Shown: positions 51,607 to 61,511, counted from the stretch's first letter. The stretch: DNA of 64,000 bases from Pseudomonas sp. p1(2021b) (GCF_020151015.1 NZ_CP083746.1:3811001-3875000), one strand, 5' to 3'. Notes: generated by a model not told the origin, from the letters alone. Made by a program: numbers and translations.

Positions 51607-52386
51607 TTACTTCTCGACGAAGGCACGCTCGATCAGGTAATCGCCCGGCTCGCGCATGCGCGGGGAGATCTTCAGGCCGAAGCTGTCCAGGACCTCGGCG
51701 GTCTCGTCGAGCATGCTCGGGCTGCCGCAGATCATGGCGCGGTCGTCCTGCGGGTTGATCGGCGGCAGGCCGATGTCGCTGAACAGCTTGCCGCTGCGCA
51801 TCAGGTCGGTCAGACGGCCCTGGTTCTCGAACGGCTCACGGGTCACGGTCGGATAGTAGATCAGTTTTTCACGTACCGCATCGCCGAAGAACTCGTTCTG
51901 CGGCAGGTGCTCGGTGATGAATTCGCGGTAGGCCACTTCGTTGACGTAGCGTACACCGTGAACCAGGATCACCTTCTCGAAGCGCTCGTAGGTTTCCGGA
52001 TCCTGGATGACGCTCATGAACGGCGCCAGGCCAGTGCCGGTGCTGAGCAGGTACAGGTGCTTGCCCGGGTTCAGGTCGTCGAGGACCAGCGTACCGGTAG
52101 GCTTCTTGCTGATGATGATCTCATCGCCTTCCTTCAGGTGCTGCAGCTGGGAGGTCAGCGGACCATCCGGCACCTTGATGCTGAAGAACTCCAGGTGCTC
52201 TTCCCAGTTCGGCGAGGCGATGGAGTAGGCGCGCATGAGCGGGCGACCATTGTCCTGCTGCAGGCCGATCATCACGAACTGACCGTTCTCGAAGCGCAGG
52301 CCCGGGTCACGGGTGCACTTGAAGCTGAACAGAGTGTCGTTCCAGTGGTGCACACTGAGGACACGTTCGTGGTTCATGTTGCTCAT
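51607..52386 (-). CDS. fpr: Ferredoxin-NADP+ reductase
   Basis: The 259-residue product is a class I bacterial Fpr. It has the FAD-binding RAYSIASPNWEEHLEFFSIKVPDGPLTSQL (about residues 52-80), the NADP-binding LLSTGTGLAPFMSVIQDP (about 112-130), and the end YLIERAFVEK. It shuttles electrons between NADPH and ferredoxin or flavodoxin and is part of the oxidative-stress response in P. putida. The ATG at 52,386 has AGGAG upstream. It is divergent from finR, its known LysR regulator, with 120 bases between. Confidence 0.95.
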   Translation of the reverse strand: MSNMNHERVLSVHHWNDTLFSFKCTRDPGLRFENGQFVMIGLQQDNGRPLMRAYSIASPNWEEHLEFFSIKVPDGPLTSQLQHLKEGDEIIISKKPTGTLVLDDLNPGKHLYLLSTGTGLAPFMSVIQDPETYERFEKVILVHGVRYVNEVAYREFITEHLPQNEFFGDAVREKLIYYPTVTREPFENQGRLTDLMRSGKLFSDIGLPPINPQDDRAMICGSPSMLDETAEVLDSFGLKISPRMREPGDYLIERAFVEK

Positions 52387-52506
52387 CTATGGGGCTCCTG
52401 AAGAAAGACGCAGCGCGGACCAAGCGCACTATTGCGCGATATTTTAGGGGCAGCGACAATATCTGTTAAATGGATTATCAAGATATGTCTTATCGGTTAT
52501 ATAGAT

Positions 52507-53433
52507 ATGCGATTCACGCTTCGTCAGCTACAAGTCTTTGTCGCCGTCGCCCAGCACCAGAGCGTGTCACGGGCGGCGAGCGTCCTGGCGTTGTCGCAAT
52601 CGGCTGCCAGTACCTCGATCACTGAACTGGAGCGTCAATCCAGCTGCCAGCTGTTCGACCGCGCCGGCAAGCGGTTGAGCCTCAATGCCCTAGGCCACCA
52701 GTTGTTGCCCCAGGCCGTGGCCCTGCTCGACCAGGCCAAGGAAATCGAAGACCTGCTCAATGGCAAGACCGGTTTCGGCTCATTGGCGGTCGGTGCCACC
52801 CTGACCATCGGCAACTATCTGGCCACCTTGCTCATCGGCAGCTTCATGCAGGGCCACCCCGAGAGCCAGGTCAAGCTCCATGTGCAGAACACCGTACATA
52901 TCGTGCAGCAGGTGGCCCACTATGAAATTGACCTGGGTCTAATCGAAGGTGACTGCAGCCACCCGGACATCGAGGTGCAGCCATGGGTGGAAGATGAACT
53001 GGTCGTGTTCTGTGCGCCGCAGCACCCTTTGGCCAAGGCCGGCTGGGCAGACGTGGAGACACTGTCCCACGAAGCCTGGATCCTGCGCGAACAAGGCTCC
53101 GGCACCCGCCTGACCTTCGACCAGGCCATGCGCCACCATCGTGCCAACCTGAACATCCGCCTGGAGCTGGAACACACCGAGGCGATCAAGCGCGCCGTGG
53201 AGTCGGGCCTGGGCATCGGCTGCATCTCGCGCCTGGCCCTGCGCGATGCGTTCCGCCGTGGCAGCCTGGTGCCGGTGGAAACCCCGCAACTGGACCTGTC
53301 GCGGCAGTTCTATTTCATCTGGCACAAGCAGAAGTACCAGACCTCTGCCATGCGAGAATTCCTCGAACTGTGCCGCAGCTTCACCGCCGGCGTCAGCCGC
53401 AGCGACGAGATCGTCCTGCCGCCGATCGCCTGA
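52507..53433 (+). CDS. finR: LysR-type regulator FinR
   Basis: The 308-residue product has a LysR HTH (RQLQVFVAVAQHQSVSRAASVLALSQSAASTSITELERQ, residues about 6-45) and an effector domain (VGATLTIGNYLATLLIGSF onward). In P. putida, FinR next to fpr activates fpr under superoxide stress; the divergent layout here is the same. The ATG at 52,507 gives the usual start MRFTLRQL; the frame to 52,432 would extend into the shared promoter. Confidence 0.93.
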   Translation: MRFTLRQLQVFVAVAQHQSVSRAASVLALSQSAASTSITELERQSSCQLFDRAGKRLSLNALGHQLLPQAVALLDQAKEIEDLLNGKTGFGSLAVGATLTIGNYLATLLIGSFMQGHPESQVKLHVQNTVHIVQQVAHYEIDLGLIEGDCSHPDIEVQPWVEDELVVFCAPQHPLAKAGWADVETLSHEAWILREQGSGTRLTFDQAMRHHRANLNIRLELEHTEAIKRAVESGLGIGCISRLALRDAFRRGSLVPVETPQLDLSRQFYFIWHKQKYQTSAMREFLELCRSFTAGVSRSDEIVLPPIA

Positions 53434-53796
53434 TCAGAGCAGGATCACGCCCCACACCAGCGCCACCATGGTCATGGCGACCAGTTGGGCGGCGCTGCCC
53501 ATGTCCTTGGCGTTCTTCGACAAGGGGTGACGCTCCAGGGAGATGCGGTCGATGGCTGCCTCCACCGCCGAGTTGAGCAGTTCGACGATCAACCCCAGCA
53601 GGCAGACGGCGATGAGGATCGCCCGCTCCACACGGGTGACCGGCAGCCAGAACGCCAGGGGAATCAGCACCAGGTTGGCGATCACCAGTTGACGGAACGC
53701 GGCCTCGCCCTTGAAGGCGGCACGCAGGCCGTCCAGCGAATAGCCGGCGGCGTTGAAGATACGTTTGAGGCCGGTCTGGCCCTTGAATGGCGACAT
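53434..53796 (-). CDS. dgkA: Diacylglycerol kinase
   Basis: The 120-residue product is the small integral-membrane DgkA. The cytoplasmic start helix (GLKRIFNAAGYSLDGLRAAFKGEAAFRQ) is followed by three membrane segments, and the signature VELLNSAVEAAIDRISLERHPLSKNAKDMGSAAQ (about residues 70-103) holds catalytic Glu and Asn. It recycles diacylglycerol to phosphatidic acid. Its stop abuts the finR stop (convergent), and the gene lies downstream of erdR on the same strand. Confidence 0.95.
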   Translation of the reverse strand: MSPFKGQTGLKRIFNAAGYSLDGLRAAFKGEAAFRQLVIANLVLIPLAFWLPVTRVERAILIAVCLLGLIVELLNSAVEAAIDRISLERHPLSKNAKDMGSAAQLVAMTMVALVWGVILL

Positions 53797-53869
53797 GGGA
53801 GTCACTTCACCGGTAAAGGGCCGGCAGATTAGTCCAACCCGAGTCAAAAAAGCGTGAACGGACGGGGAC

Positions 53870-54520
53870 TTAGCTGCTCGCAACCGATTCCAGTTGTTGC
53901 AGCAGCAAGGCCGCCTGGGTGCGGGTACGCACGCCGAGCTTGCGGAAGATCGCCGTCACGTGGGCCTTGATGGTCGCCTCCGAGACATTCAGCTCATAGG
54001 CGATCTGTTTGTTCAGCAAACCTTCGCAGACCATCGTCAACACCCGGAACTGCTGCGGCGTGAGGCTCGCCAGACCTTCGCTGGCGGCCTTGGCTTCGGC
54101 CGAGACATCAACCTTCTCGAACGCCTGGGGCGGCCACCAGACTTCGCCGTCGAGCACTTTCTGCACGGCCTCCTGGATAACGTCCAGGTTGCTGGATTTA
54201 GGAATGAAGCCACTGGCGCCGAACTCGCGGGACTTGACCACCACGGCCGCTTCTTCCTGGGCCGACACCATCACCACCGGGATCTGCGGGTACTGCCCAC
54301 GCAGCAGGACCAGGCCGGAGAAACCATAGGCACCGGGCATGTTCAGGTCCAGTAGGACCAAGTCCCAATCGGCCTTCTCGGTCAGGCGGGTTTCCAGTTC
54401 GGCGATGCTCGCCACCTCGACCAGGCGCACGTCGGGCCCCAGGCCGAGGGTAACGGCCTGGCGCAGGGCGCTGCGGAACAGTGGGTGGTCATCGGCAATC
54501 AGGATTTCGTATGTGGCCAT
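53870..54520 (-). CDS. erdR: LuxR-type response regulator ErdR
   Basis: The 216-residue product has a receiver domain (ILIADDHPLFRSALRQAV; phospho-Asp in DLVLLDLNMPGA, about residue 58; MVSAQEE; FIPKSS with Lys) and a C-terminal LuxR HTH (LTPQQFRVLTMVCEGLLNKQIAYELNVSEATIKAHVTAIFRKLGV). The dgkA-erdR linkage matches P. aeruginosa PA3603-PA3604, where ErdR takes part in ethanol and acetate metabolism control. The symbol rests on this synteny. Confidence 0.85.
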   Translation of the reverse strand: MATYEILIADDHPLFRSALRQAVTLGLGPDVRLVEVASIAELETRLTEKADWDLVLLDLNMPGAYGFSGLVLLRGQYPQIPVVMVSAQEEAAVVVKSREFGASGFIPKSSNLDVIQEAVQKVLDGEVWWPPQAFEKVDVSAEAKAASEGLASLTPQQFRVLTMVCEGLLNKQIAYELNVSEATIKAHVTAIFRKLGVRTRTQAALLLQQLESVASS

Positions 54521-54778
54521 CGATCTATGGATCCTGTTCTGTGCCAGGCGCTAGAGGGGTGGAGGAAGCACCAGGCAGGCAACTCAAGGCGCGAACGGCA
54601 GGGCCGCCGGCCGGTAAGGCACGGCGAAGTCCGGGGTAACAGCATCTTCGTCGTGCCCGAATCGGCGCCAAGAATGCCGAGCACGCTCCGGGTGGTCAAG
54701 CCAATCGCCCGGTCGTCCTCGCCTTCCTGGCTGCCAGCCCGGACATTATGAACCAATCCGGCGCACCTGCCCCTTGGA

Positions 54779-55489
54779 CTATAGGAAGGTATGCAAGCGC
54801 TGGTGGGTATCGTCCTGCAAGTCCAGCGGCAAATGCCGCTTGGCACTGAGGTAATGCAGGCTGAAGACGTCCAGGTAGGCATCCAAGGCCCGGGCGGCCT
54901 GCTGATCGCCGGCCAGCTCCAGGCACATGGCGGCAACCTCGGCCGTGCAGAAATGGTCGTCACGCTTGGAACGACGCAGGCGATAGCGCGACATCTGCTC
55001 GGCCTGCAGGCTCAGCACCGGGAAGCGGTCAAGGTACGGGCTCTTGCGGAACATCTTGCGGGCTTCGGTCCAGGTCGCATCGAGCAGGATGAACAGCGGC
55101 CGCTTGCCAGGCTCACGCACCACGTCGCTGACCACCCGCTCCGGCGCCACGAACTCGCCCGGGAAAACGATATAGGGCTGCCACTGGGGGTCATCGAGCA
55201 AGGCCAAAAGGCGCGGGTCGACCTCGGTGCGCTGCCAGCCAAACGCTGCGGTATCTTCGACCAGGTCGGCAATCAGCCAGCCGGTGTTGGTCGGCTTCAA
55301 CGGCTCGGTATCGTGCATCACCAGGCACACCCCGGCGTCGGCTTGCACCTTGGGCTTGAGGGCGCATAGACAATGGCTGGCGATCACCCGGCAATCCGGA
55401 CAGCGCAGGGCGCGCGAGCCACGGGCAATGAAAGGTTTGTTGCTGCGGGCCAGGCGCTCGGCGCGCAGGCGCGCTACCGCGTGGCTCAT
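54779..55489 (-). CDS. DTW-domain tRNA-uridine aminocarboxypropyltransferase
   Basis: The 236-residue product has the DTW domain: a zinc-binding start (CPDCRVIASHCLC, residues about 30-42), HDTEPLKPTNTGWLIAD, and the signature LDATWTEARKMFRKSPYL with DATW in place of DTW. Family members (TapT/DTWD type) make acp3U in tRNA using SAM. The E. coli enzyme acts at U47. It stands alone. Confidence 0.87.
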   Translation of the reverse strand: MSHAVARLRAERLARSNKPFIARGSRALRCPDCRVIASHCLCALKPKVQADAGVCLVMHDTEPLKPTNTGWLIADLVEDTAAFGWQRTEVDPRLLALLDDPQWQPYIVFPGEFVAPERVVSDVVREPGKRPLFILLDATWTEARKMFRKSPYLDRFPVLSLQAEQMSRYRLRRSKRDDHFCTAEVAAMCLELAGDQQAARALDAYLDVFSLHYLSAKRHLPLDLQDDTHQRLHTFL

Positions 55490-55708
55490 GGCTGCAAGCC
55501 TCTGGGGAGATAAGGAACGGACACTGCGACAACTCGGCGAGAAACGAGCTGCCAGTCTACCAGAGGCGGCGTCATTTGCCGTGCAGGCGGCCGGACGCCT
55601 CCTTTATAATCACGCTTTTGCGACCTGGGATCCCCATCGATGCGGGGGCCACGGAACGCCGCTCGCCGGCGCAGGTCAAAGTGCCAGTCATCGAACCAGG
55701 AGAGATTC

Positions 55709-56131
55709 ATGCTGCGTTTTACCATCCCGGCCTTGAGCCTGTTGCTCGCCCTGCCCCTGGCGGCCCAGGCAGCCTCCAAGCAGGAATACGAGCTCAACCA
55801 GATGCTGGAGAAGGTCGCCAAGGAAAGCAGCGTCGGCACGCCCCGCGCCATCAACGAAGATATTCTCGACCAGGGCTACACAGTCGAGAAAGGCAAGGCA
55901 CTGGTCAACCACCTGAGCGTGCGCGAGAGCCATGCCGAGCGAATGCGCGCCAACCCGGAGCAAGTGCGCAGCCAGCTGGGTGACAGCGTTTGCCGTAACA
56001 ACGGCTACCGTCAGCTGATGTCCAAGGGCGCCGTACTGGTCTACCGATTCACCGTGTACAAGACCAACCAGCCGATCATGGATCAGGCGTTCGATAACGC
56101 CAGTTGCGTAGCAGGCAACAAGAAGAAGTAA
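55709..56131 (+). CDS. Secreted PA3611-like protein
   Basis: The 140-residue product has a signal peptide ending about residue 21 (LALPLAAQA). The mature part resembles P. aeruginosa PA3611, a periplasmic protein of the quorum-sensing regulon with two Cys (DSVCRNNGYRQLMSKGA and NASCVAG) that can pair. Its function is not known. The ATG has GGAGAG upstream. A small convergent gene shares the next base. Confidence 0.8.
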   Translation: MLRFTIPALSLLLALPLAAQAASKQEYELNQMLEKVAKESSVGTPRAINEDILDQGYTVEKGKALVNHLSVRESHAERMRANPEQVRSQLGDSVCRNNGYRQLMSKGAVLVYRFTVYKTNQPIMDQAFDNASCVAGNKKK

Positions 56132-56338
56132 TCAGGCCACCCGGCCGTTGTCATTGGCGCGCCGCTGCTCTTCGTCGGCGCGCAGCTCTGCCAGCAGGGC
56201 CTGAAGGTAGCGCGACCGCCGCTCGCCGTCGCCCAACCTGCGCAGGCACTCCGCTTCAAGGCTCAGGTGGTTGGCCTGAGCTGCCCGCTTCAGCAGCAGG
56301 TACAGCTGCCTATCCACCTCGATCACCAGCCGATGCAT
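56132..56338 (-). CDS. Small ribbon-helix-helix-like protein
   Basis: The 68-residue product starts with a strand-helix-helix pattern (HRLVIEVDRQLYLLLKRAAQANHLSLEAECLRRL) like FitA/Arc-type DNA-binding antitoxins, followed by a charged tail. No toxin gene is seen next to it. It may be an orphan regulator. Start ATG is at 56,338. Confidence 0.65.
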   Translation of the reverse strand: MHRLVIEVDRQLYLLLKRAAQANHLSLEAECLRRLGDGERRSRYLQALLAELRADEEQRRANDNGRVA

Positions 56339-56739
56339 ATCGCAACCTCCTGCATCGAGACGCCGCGCCTTCAGTTAACCAGAGCTTCGCAAGGCTTGGA
56401 TCCGATCCGACGAGTGGAGATTGTTCGTTCTGTTTTGCCTGTTTGCGTGACCTTCGCCTGGCCTGGGTCACCCGAGGCAGCACGTTCGCGCGCCAGGGTC
56501 TAGATTGATAGCAACCCCCATATATTTCCGGCAAACCGAGGAGAATGCCGAGGGCACGGTATTTGCGGTCCAAAATAAAACGACAACGTGATGGATTTGC
56601 CACTGCACCACGGCCTTGAAGGCCTACTGCAATGCTCGGTGTGCACACTCGAGCTAGAGCAGCCAGCGACACACGCAGTGTCGCGGCCGGGATACGCCAT
56701 CGACCCGGTCAGAGGTTCTGCTGCAGAAGGAGACGTTGA
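56339..56739. other. 401-bp intergenic region
   Basis: No gene is supported here. The right end holds the ribosome site (GAAGGAGACG) of the LOG-family gene, and the rest shows no repeat or motif I recognise. Confidence 0.5.
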
Positions 56740-57858
56740 ATGCCTTACCAACCGAACGAACTCTTGTTCAATCACTTCAGGGACAACGGTATCGACCTGA
56801 GCAAGATTGAAGAACAGCTGCAACTGGTCGCCCCCGGCAGCCCCAACCTACCGCTGTACCGCGACATGATGTTGACCATCCTGCGTATGGCCCACGACGA
56901 CAGCAACCGCTGGAATGCCAAGATCACCTTGCAGGCCCTGCGCGAACTCGACCATTCCTTCCGCACCCTGGAACGCTACAAGGGGCGGCGCAAGGTCACG
57001 GTGTTCGGCTCGGCACGTACGCCGCTGGAGCACCCCATGTATGCCCTGGCCCGAGAGCTGGGAGCGACCCTGGCCCGCTCGGACCTGATGGTCATCACCG
57101 GGGCCGGCGGCGGCATCATGGCTGCCGCCCATGAAGGCGCTGGCACCGAGCACAGCCTGGGTTTCAATATCACGCTGCCTTTCGAGCAGCATGCCAACGC
57201 CACGGTGGACGGCACGGAGAAGCTGCTGTCGTTCCACTTCTTCTTCATCCGCAAGCTGTTCTTCGTCAAGGAAGCCGACGCGCTGGTCCTGTGCCCGGGC
57301 GGCTTCGGTACCCTCGATGAAGCACTGGAAGTGCTCACCTTGATCCAGACCGGCAAGAGCCCGCTGGTGCCAGTGGTGCTGCTGGACTCGCCTGGTGGTA
57401 GCTTCTGGCGCGACGCCCTGGCGTTCATCAGCCGGCAACTGGAAGAAAACCGCTACATCCTGCCCAGCGATCTGAAACTGCTACGCCTGGTGCATAGCGC
57501 CGACGAAGCCGTCGAGGAGATCAACCAGTTCTACAGCAACTACCACTCCAGCCGCTGGCTGAAAAACCAGTTCGTCATCCGCATGCACCACCCGTTGAGC
57601 GACGCGGCGCTCTATGACATCCAGGAGGGGTTCGCGGACCTGCGCCTGAGCGGCAAATACCACCAACAGCCTGATAGCGGACTTGAACACGAGGTTGGCA
57701 ATTTCAGCCATCTCACGCGGCTGACCTTCGCCTTCAACGGTCGAGACCAAGGCCGCCTGCGCGAGCTGGTGGACTTCATCAACCTGCCGGAAAACTGGGC
57801 CAAGCCGCAGCCGATGCATACCACCCAACGGGCGCGGGAGGCGCTGAAGGTCGATTGA
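56740..57858 (+). CDS. LOG-family (Rossmann-fold) nucleotide-binding protein
   Basis: The 372-residue product has the two LOG-family motifs: GAGGGIMAAAHEGA (residues about 127-140) and PGGFGTLDEALEVLTLIQTGK (about 186-206). Typical members release nucleobases from nucleoside 5'-monophosphates. This one has extra N- and C-terminal parts relative to the 190-residue short form, so its substrate may differ. The ATG has GAAGGAGACG upstream. Confidence 0.88.
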   Translation: MPYQPNELLFNHFRDNGIDLSKIEEQLQLVAPGSPNLPLYRDMMLTILRMAHDDSNRWNAKITLQALRELDHSFRTLERYKGRRKVTVFGSARTPLEHPMYALARELGATLARSDLMVITGAGGGIMAAAHEGAGTEHSLGFNITLPFEQHANATVDGTEKLLSFHFFFIRKLFFVKEADALVLCPGGFGTLDEALEVLTLIQTGKSPLVPVVLLDSPGGSFWRDALAFISRQLEENRYILPSDLKLLRLVHSADEAVEEINQFYSNYHSSRWLKNQFVIRMHHPLSDAALYDIQEGFADLRLSGKYHQQPDSGLEHEVGNFSHLTRLTFAFNGRDQGRLRELVDFINLPENWAKPQPMHTTQRAREALKVD

Positions 57859-57872
57859 AGGAGCAATAATGC

Positions 57873-58340
57873 TCAGTCGTCCAGATCCCGACCGCTGAGC
57901 AGGCGGCCGATGAGTTCCATGGGGAAGCCACGGTAAGCCAGGAATCGGGTCTGCTGGGCACGGCTACGAGGGTCATGAGGGCGCTGCCCGGCGAACTTGC
58001 GTTGCCAGACATCCTGCAACCGGGCCGCCCAGTCCACCCCGCTGTCACGCAGGGCCTGGTCGATATCAGCACGGTTCAGGCCACGCTGGCCAAGCTCTTC
58101 GCGAATACGCGCGGGGCCATAGCCGGCATTGGAGCGGTAGGAGATGAAACTTTCGAGATAGCGGGCCTCACTGAGCAGCCCTTCTTCGGCAAGCCGATCG
58201 AGCGCAGGCTCGATCAGCTCATCCGGCGCGCCGCGCTGACGCAGTTTTCGCGTCAGCTCGACACGACCATGCTCGCGACGTGCGAGCAGGTCCATGGCTG
58301 TCCGTCGAACGGCGACGGGGGTGTCGAGTACGACGGACAT
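57873..58340 (-). CDS. recX: Regulatory protein RecX
   Basis: The 155-residue product is a typical RecX with three-helix repeats ([55 protein letters not shown], and [26 protein letters not shown]). It limits RecA filament growth. It begins 8 bases after the recA stop, so the two share the LexA-controlled promoter. Confidence 0.93.
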   Translation of the reverse strand: MSVVLDTPVAVRRTAMDLLARREHGRVELTRKLRQRGAPDELIEPALDRLAEEGLLSEARYLESFISYRSNAGYGPARIREELGQRGLNRADIDQALRDSGVDWAARLQDVWQRKFAGQRPHDPRSRAQQTRFLAYRGFPMELIGRLLSGRDLDD

Positions 58341-58348
58341 GGAGCCAC

Positions 58349-59416
58349 TCAATAACCAGCGTCGGCGTCAGCCATGTCGTCGGCATCGGCCTCGGCGGCA
58401 GCAGCCTTGCCTGCAGCAGCGACGGCACCCGCGTTGAGCAGCTTCTCGCGGATCTGCTTCTCGATCTCGGCGCCCACGGCTGGGTTCTCTTGCAGGAACT
58501 TGGCGGCGTTCGCCTTGCCCTGGCCGATCTTGTTGCCTTGGTAGCTGTACCAGGCACCGGACTTCTCCACCAGGCCTTGGGCCACGCCCAGGTCGATGAT
58601 TTCGCCGTTGCGATAGATACCCTTGCCGTAGAGGATCTGGAACTCGGCCTGGCGGAACGGTGGCGAAACCTTGTTCTTGACGATCTTGACGCGAGTTTCG
58701 CTGCCCACGACTTCGTCGCCTTCCTTGACCGCGCCAGTACGACGGATGTCCAGGCGCACAGAGGCGTAGAACTTCAGGGCGTTACCACCGGTGGTGGTTT
58801 CCGGGCTGCCGAACATCACGCCGATCTTCATACGGATCTGGTTAATGAAGATGACCAGGCAGTTGGCGTTCTTGATGTTACCGGTGATCTTGCGCAGCGC
58901 CTGGGACATCAGGCGAGCCTGCAGGCCCACGTGCATGTCGCCCATCTCGCCTTCGATCTCGGCCTTGGGTACCAGAGCCGCCACGGAGTCGACGATGATC
59001 ACGTCGACGGCGTTGGAGCGCACCAGCATGTCGGTGATTTCCAGGGCCTGTTCACCGGTATCCGGCTGGGAAACCAGCAGGTCGTCGACATTGACACCCA
59101 GCTTGCCGGCATATTCCGGGTCGAGGGCGTGTTCGGCGTCGACGAAGGCGCAGGTGGCGCCATTCTTCTGGGCTTCGGCAATGACCGACAGGGTCAGCGT
59201 GGTCTTACCCGAGGATTCCGGGCCATAGATCTCGACGATACGGCCTTTTGGCAGGCCGCCGATGCCCAAGGCGATGTCCAGGCCCAGGGAGCCGGTGGAG
59301 ATGGCTGGAATGGCCTGACGCTCGTGATCGCCCATGCGCATGACTGCGCCCTTGCCGAACTGGCGTTCGATTTGACCCAGGGCCGCAGCCAAGGCGCGCT
59401 TCTTGTTGTCGTCCAT
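58349..59416 (-). CDS. recA: Recombinase RecA
   Basis: The 355-residue product is complete RecA. It has Walker [11 protein letters not shown] (about residues 65-74), Walker [22 protein letters not shown], the loop L2 [29 protein letters not shown] and the acidic C-terminus. It drives homologous recombination and the self-cleavage of LexA, phage CI and PrtR. The ATG giving [13 protein letters not shown] lies 45 bases downstream of a LexA box. It is followed by recX. Confidence 0.97.
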   Translation of the reverse strand: MDDNKKRALAAALGQIERQFGKGAVMRMGDHERQAIPAISTGSLGLDIALGIGGLPKGRIVEIYGPESSGKTTLTLSVIAEAQKNGATCAFVDAEHALDPEYAGKLGVNVDDLLVSQPDTGEQALEITDMLVRSNAVDVIIVDSVAALVPKAEIEGEMGDMHVGLQARLMSQALRKITGNIKNANCLVIFINQIRMKIGVMFGSPETTTGGNALKFYASVRLDIRRTGAVKEGDEVVGSETRVKIVKNKVSPPFRQAEFQILYGKGIYRNGEIIDLGVAQGLVEKSGAWYSYQGNKIGQGKANAAKFLQENPAVGAEIEKQIREKLLNAGAVAAAGKAAAAEADADDMADADAGY

Positions 59417-59461
59417 TGAAATCCTCACGTGATCGACTGGCGGCCCTGGGGCCGGGAATAC

Positions 59462-59477
59462 CTGTATAAGTAGCCAG
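59462..59477. promoter_or_regulatory. LexA box of recA
   Basis: CTGTATAAGTAGCCAG has the CTG-N10-CAG frame of Pseudomonas LexA sites, with one deviation from ACAG. It lies in the recA promoter region. Confidence 0.75.
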
Positions 59478-59521
59478 TATTATTCCACAGGGATACGATT
59501 CCGCAAACCCCCGCCAGCGAT

Positions 59522-60004
59522 TTACTCCGCTCCAAGCTGTAACAAGCCGTCTAACGCGGCGATCACCGTCTGTCGGCGCACCGCTTCGCGGTCACCGTCG
59601 AAGTGCCGGCGCTCACTGGTCACATGGGCGCCGTCGGCCCAGGCCAGCCATACGGTACCCACCGGTTTGGCCGGTGAACCGCCGTCCGGCCCGGCCACGC
59701 CACTGACCGCCACGGCAAAGCGCGCCCCGCTGGCAGCCTGGGCCCCGCGGACCATGGCCTCGACCACTTCCTGGCTGACGGCGCCCACGTCGGCGAACAG
59801 CGCTTCAGGCACCCCCAGCTGACGGGTCTTCTGGCGATTGGAGTAGGTCACGTAGCCGGCCTCGAACCAGGCCGAGCTCCCGGGGATGCGGGTGATGGCC
59901 TCGGCGATGCCCCCACCGGTGCAGGATTCAGCAGTGGTCACCTGGGCTTTGAAGCGCCGCAGGTGCTCGCCCAAGCGGGTGGAGAGAACGGTGATCGGGT
60001 CCAT
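59522..60004 (-). CDS. pncC: CinA-type nicotinamide-nucleotide amidase
   Basis: The 160-residue product is the CinA C-terminal domain alone (PncC form): TTAESCTGGGIAEAITRIPGSSAWFEAGYVTYSNRQKTRQLGV and GARFAVAVSGVAGPDGGSPAKPVGTVWLAWA. It hydrolyses NMN to nicotinic acid mononucleotide in pyridine-nucleotide recycling. It lies directly upstream of recA; this cinA-recA border is where Pseudomonas tailocin clusters of one type are often inserted. Confidence 0.93.
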   Translation of the reverse strand: MDPITVLSTRLGEHLRRFKAQVTTAESCTGGGIAEAITRIPGSSAWFEAGYVTYSNRQKTRQLGVPEALFADVGAVSQEVVEAMVRGAQAASGARFAVAVSGVAGPDGGSPAKPVGTVWLAWADGAHVTSERRHFDGDREAVRRQTVIAALDGLLQLGAE

Positions 60005-60121
60005 GGTGTACTCCTTGAAGACTGCTCGTCACCCTAGCACAGACGCCGCGAACGGAGAGCGGCCATGCATCAATGCGGCTCCTGCAAGCTCCTACACACA
60101 ATAGGAATAAATTCAGTTAAA

Positions 60122-60670
60122 TCAAGATCGCCCCAAAAGCACCCGGCGATGTTTCCACGCAATCAAGAGTGCAACAAAAATAAACCCCATGGCGGCGAGG
60201 GTACAAAGCACCACTGCCTGCCAAATCGATTCGTTATTCCAAGCCACGACCTGTTGATTGAAGTTATCATCGAAAAGCACCTTCCCTTCTGGGCTCACTA
60301 ACGCTCGAAGCACAGTCTCTTGCTCACCCACTTCAATGGTCATACGCAGCCTTGAACCTATTCGCAGTTTTTCTCGTTCATAAACGCCAGCATCCAAAAA
60401 AGCCGATTGGACCTGCCTCCCCTCCTGATCAATATAGGAAACACCAAATCTGAGCACCGAACGATTATATTCCCACGGAGAAGCATAGCCATTAATCCAT
60501 GCCTCTACAGTGACCAAATTTTTCGCATCCGGCGGCATATAGGTTCTGAGGCCGCTATGGTAAAGTGCCGCCATCGCTAAAAGGGTTACCCCTACCAGCA
60601 AGACATTCAAGACCTGCACCTTAGGGGGTTGTGTTTTAAGCAGTGCGGCAAATTGAGCAATCGACGACAT
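60122..60670 (-). CDS. Two-TM membrane protein (possible immunity protein)
   Basis: The 182-residue product has two membrane segments, at about 19-39 (VLNVLLVGVTLLAMAALYHSG) and 151-172 (AVVLCTLAAMGFIFVALLIAW), enclosing a beta-rich periplasmic part. No family is recognised. It starts 42 bases after the glycine-rich protein gene and is the third gene of an AT-richer operon. As partner of a putative toxin it could be an immunity protein, which is only an inference. Confidence 0.6.
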   Translation of the reverse strand: MSSIAQFAALLKTQPPKVQVLNVLLVGVTLLAMAALYHSGLRTYMPPDAKNLVTVEAWINGYASPWEYNRSVLRFGVSYIDQEGRQVQSAFLDAGVYEREKLRIGSRLRMTIEVGEQETVLRALVSPEGKVLFDDNFNQQVVAWNNESIWQAVVLCTLAAMGFIFVALLIAWKHRRVLLGRS

Positions 60671-60711
60671 TTAATACCTGAGCACGTTCGTGGCTATGAA
60701 CCGACGGACAT

Positions 60712-61506
60712 TCAATGGTAACGATCGATACCAAAAGCGCCCTGCGGGCTGACAATTTCAATAGGCCCAATATCGATTCGCCATCCCGGTGGCTCCGGGA
60801 GCGGAAAAATCATAGGCCCTGAATGTCCGTTCTCGATGTAGCCTCCAGTAGACCCTATAGTGCCGCTATAAAGATGCCGGCTTTTTCCTACAAGTGTAAC
60901 AACACGTGTACTTGGATCCCACTGGTTAACTGCGATGCGGTTCCCATAGAGAGAGTCGATTTGCGCTAGCGATACAAGCTTCAAGTCAGGGGCCACCCAG
61001 TAATTGGGGTACGCCGACTTCGGATTGGCACGAAAATGCCTTTCCCATAATGGTTTCAGCAGGGTGGCATGCAACTTCGTCGCTACATCTGACAAAACAA
61101 TGCCCGCTACGTTAGCGCCTATGCCCATCGCAACGAACGGGAGAGATGCTTGAGCGGCGCCAGTCAGCAACATCACACTCCCCACGACACCCGCCACATT
61201 CCCGACCAAACTAAGAATATCGCCAGCTTCAAAAGTTTTATTCGTACGATATTGAGCCGTTATTTTCAGAAACACCGTCGTCGCCGCAAGCGTATTCGTT
61301 TTGATATTGAGAAACGGAGTAAACCCAGCGGTCAATTTCACGATCGAGATTACACCCGCCACCGCCGCTCCTGTCTGGGCATTTTGATTGACGAGGGCGA
61401 ACCCCTTCTTGTCACTATTGTACTGGTCGATCAGTGAAGTACCGGCCGCTGCCACGCCCACGGGTTTGTCGACATACCCCAAAATAATTTCAACCGTCCT
61501 GGCCAT
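60712..61506 (-). CDS. Glycine/alanine-rich protein with membrane-active-looking region
   Basis: The 264-residue product has a long hydrophobic helical stretch, about residues 20-150. It includes GAAVAGVISIVKLTAGFTPFLNI and DILSLVGNVAGVVGSVMLLTGAAQASLPFVAMGIGANVAGIVLSD. A polar C-terminal part then carries YPNYWVAPDLKLVSLAQIDSLYGNR. The helical part recalls the pore-forming or translocation regions of bacterial effectors, but no family can be named. It starts 6 bases after the 2OG oxygenase stop with AAGGAG upstream (start MARTVEIIL), and is followed by a two-TM protein. Confidence 0.6.
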   Translation of the reverse strand: MARTVEIILGYVDKPVGVAAAGTSLIDQYNSDKKGFALVNQNAQTGAAVAGVISIVKLTAGFTPFLNIKTNTLAATTVFLKITAQYRTNKTFEAGDILSLVGNVAGVVGSVMLLTGAAQASLPFVAMGIGANVAGIVLSDVATKLHATLLKPLWERHFRANPKSAYPNYWVAPDLKLVSLAQIDSLYGNRIAVNQWDPSTRVVTLVGKSRHLYSGTIGSTGGYIENGHSGPMIFPLPEPPGWRIDIGPIEIVSPQGAFGIDRYH

Positions 61507-61511
61507 GCGCC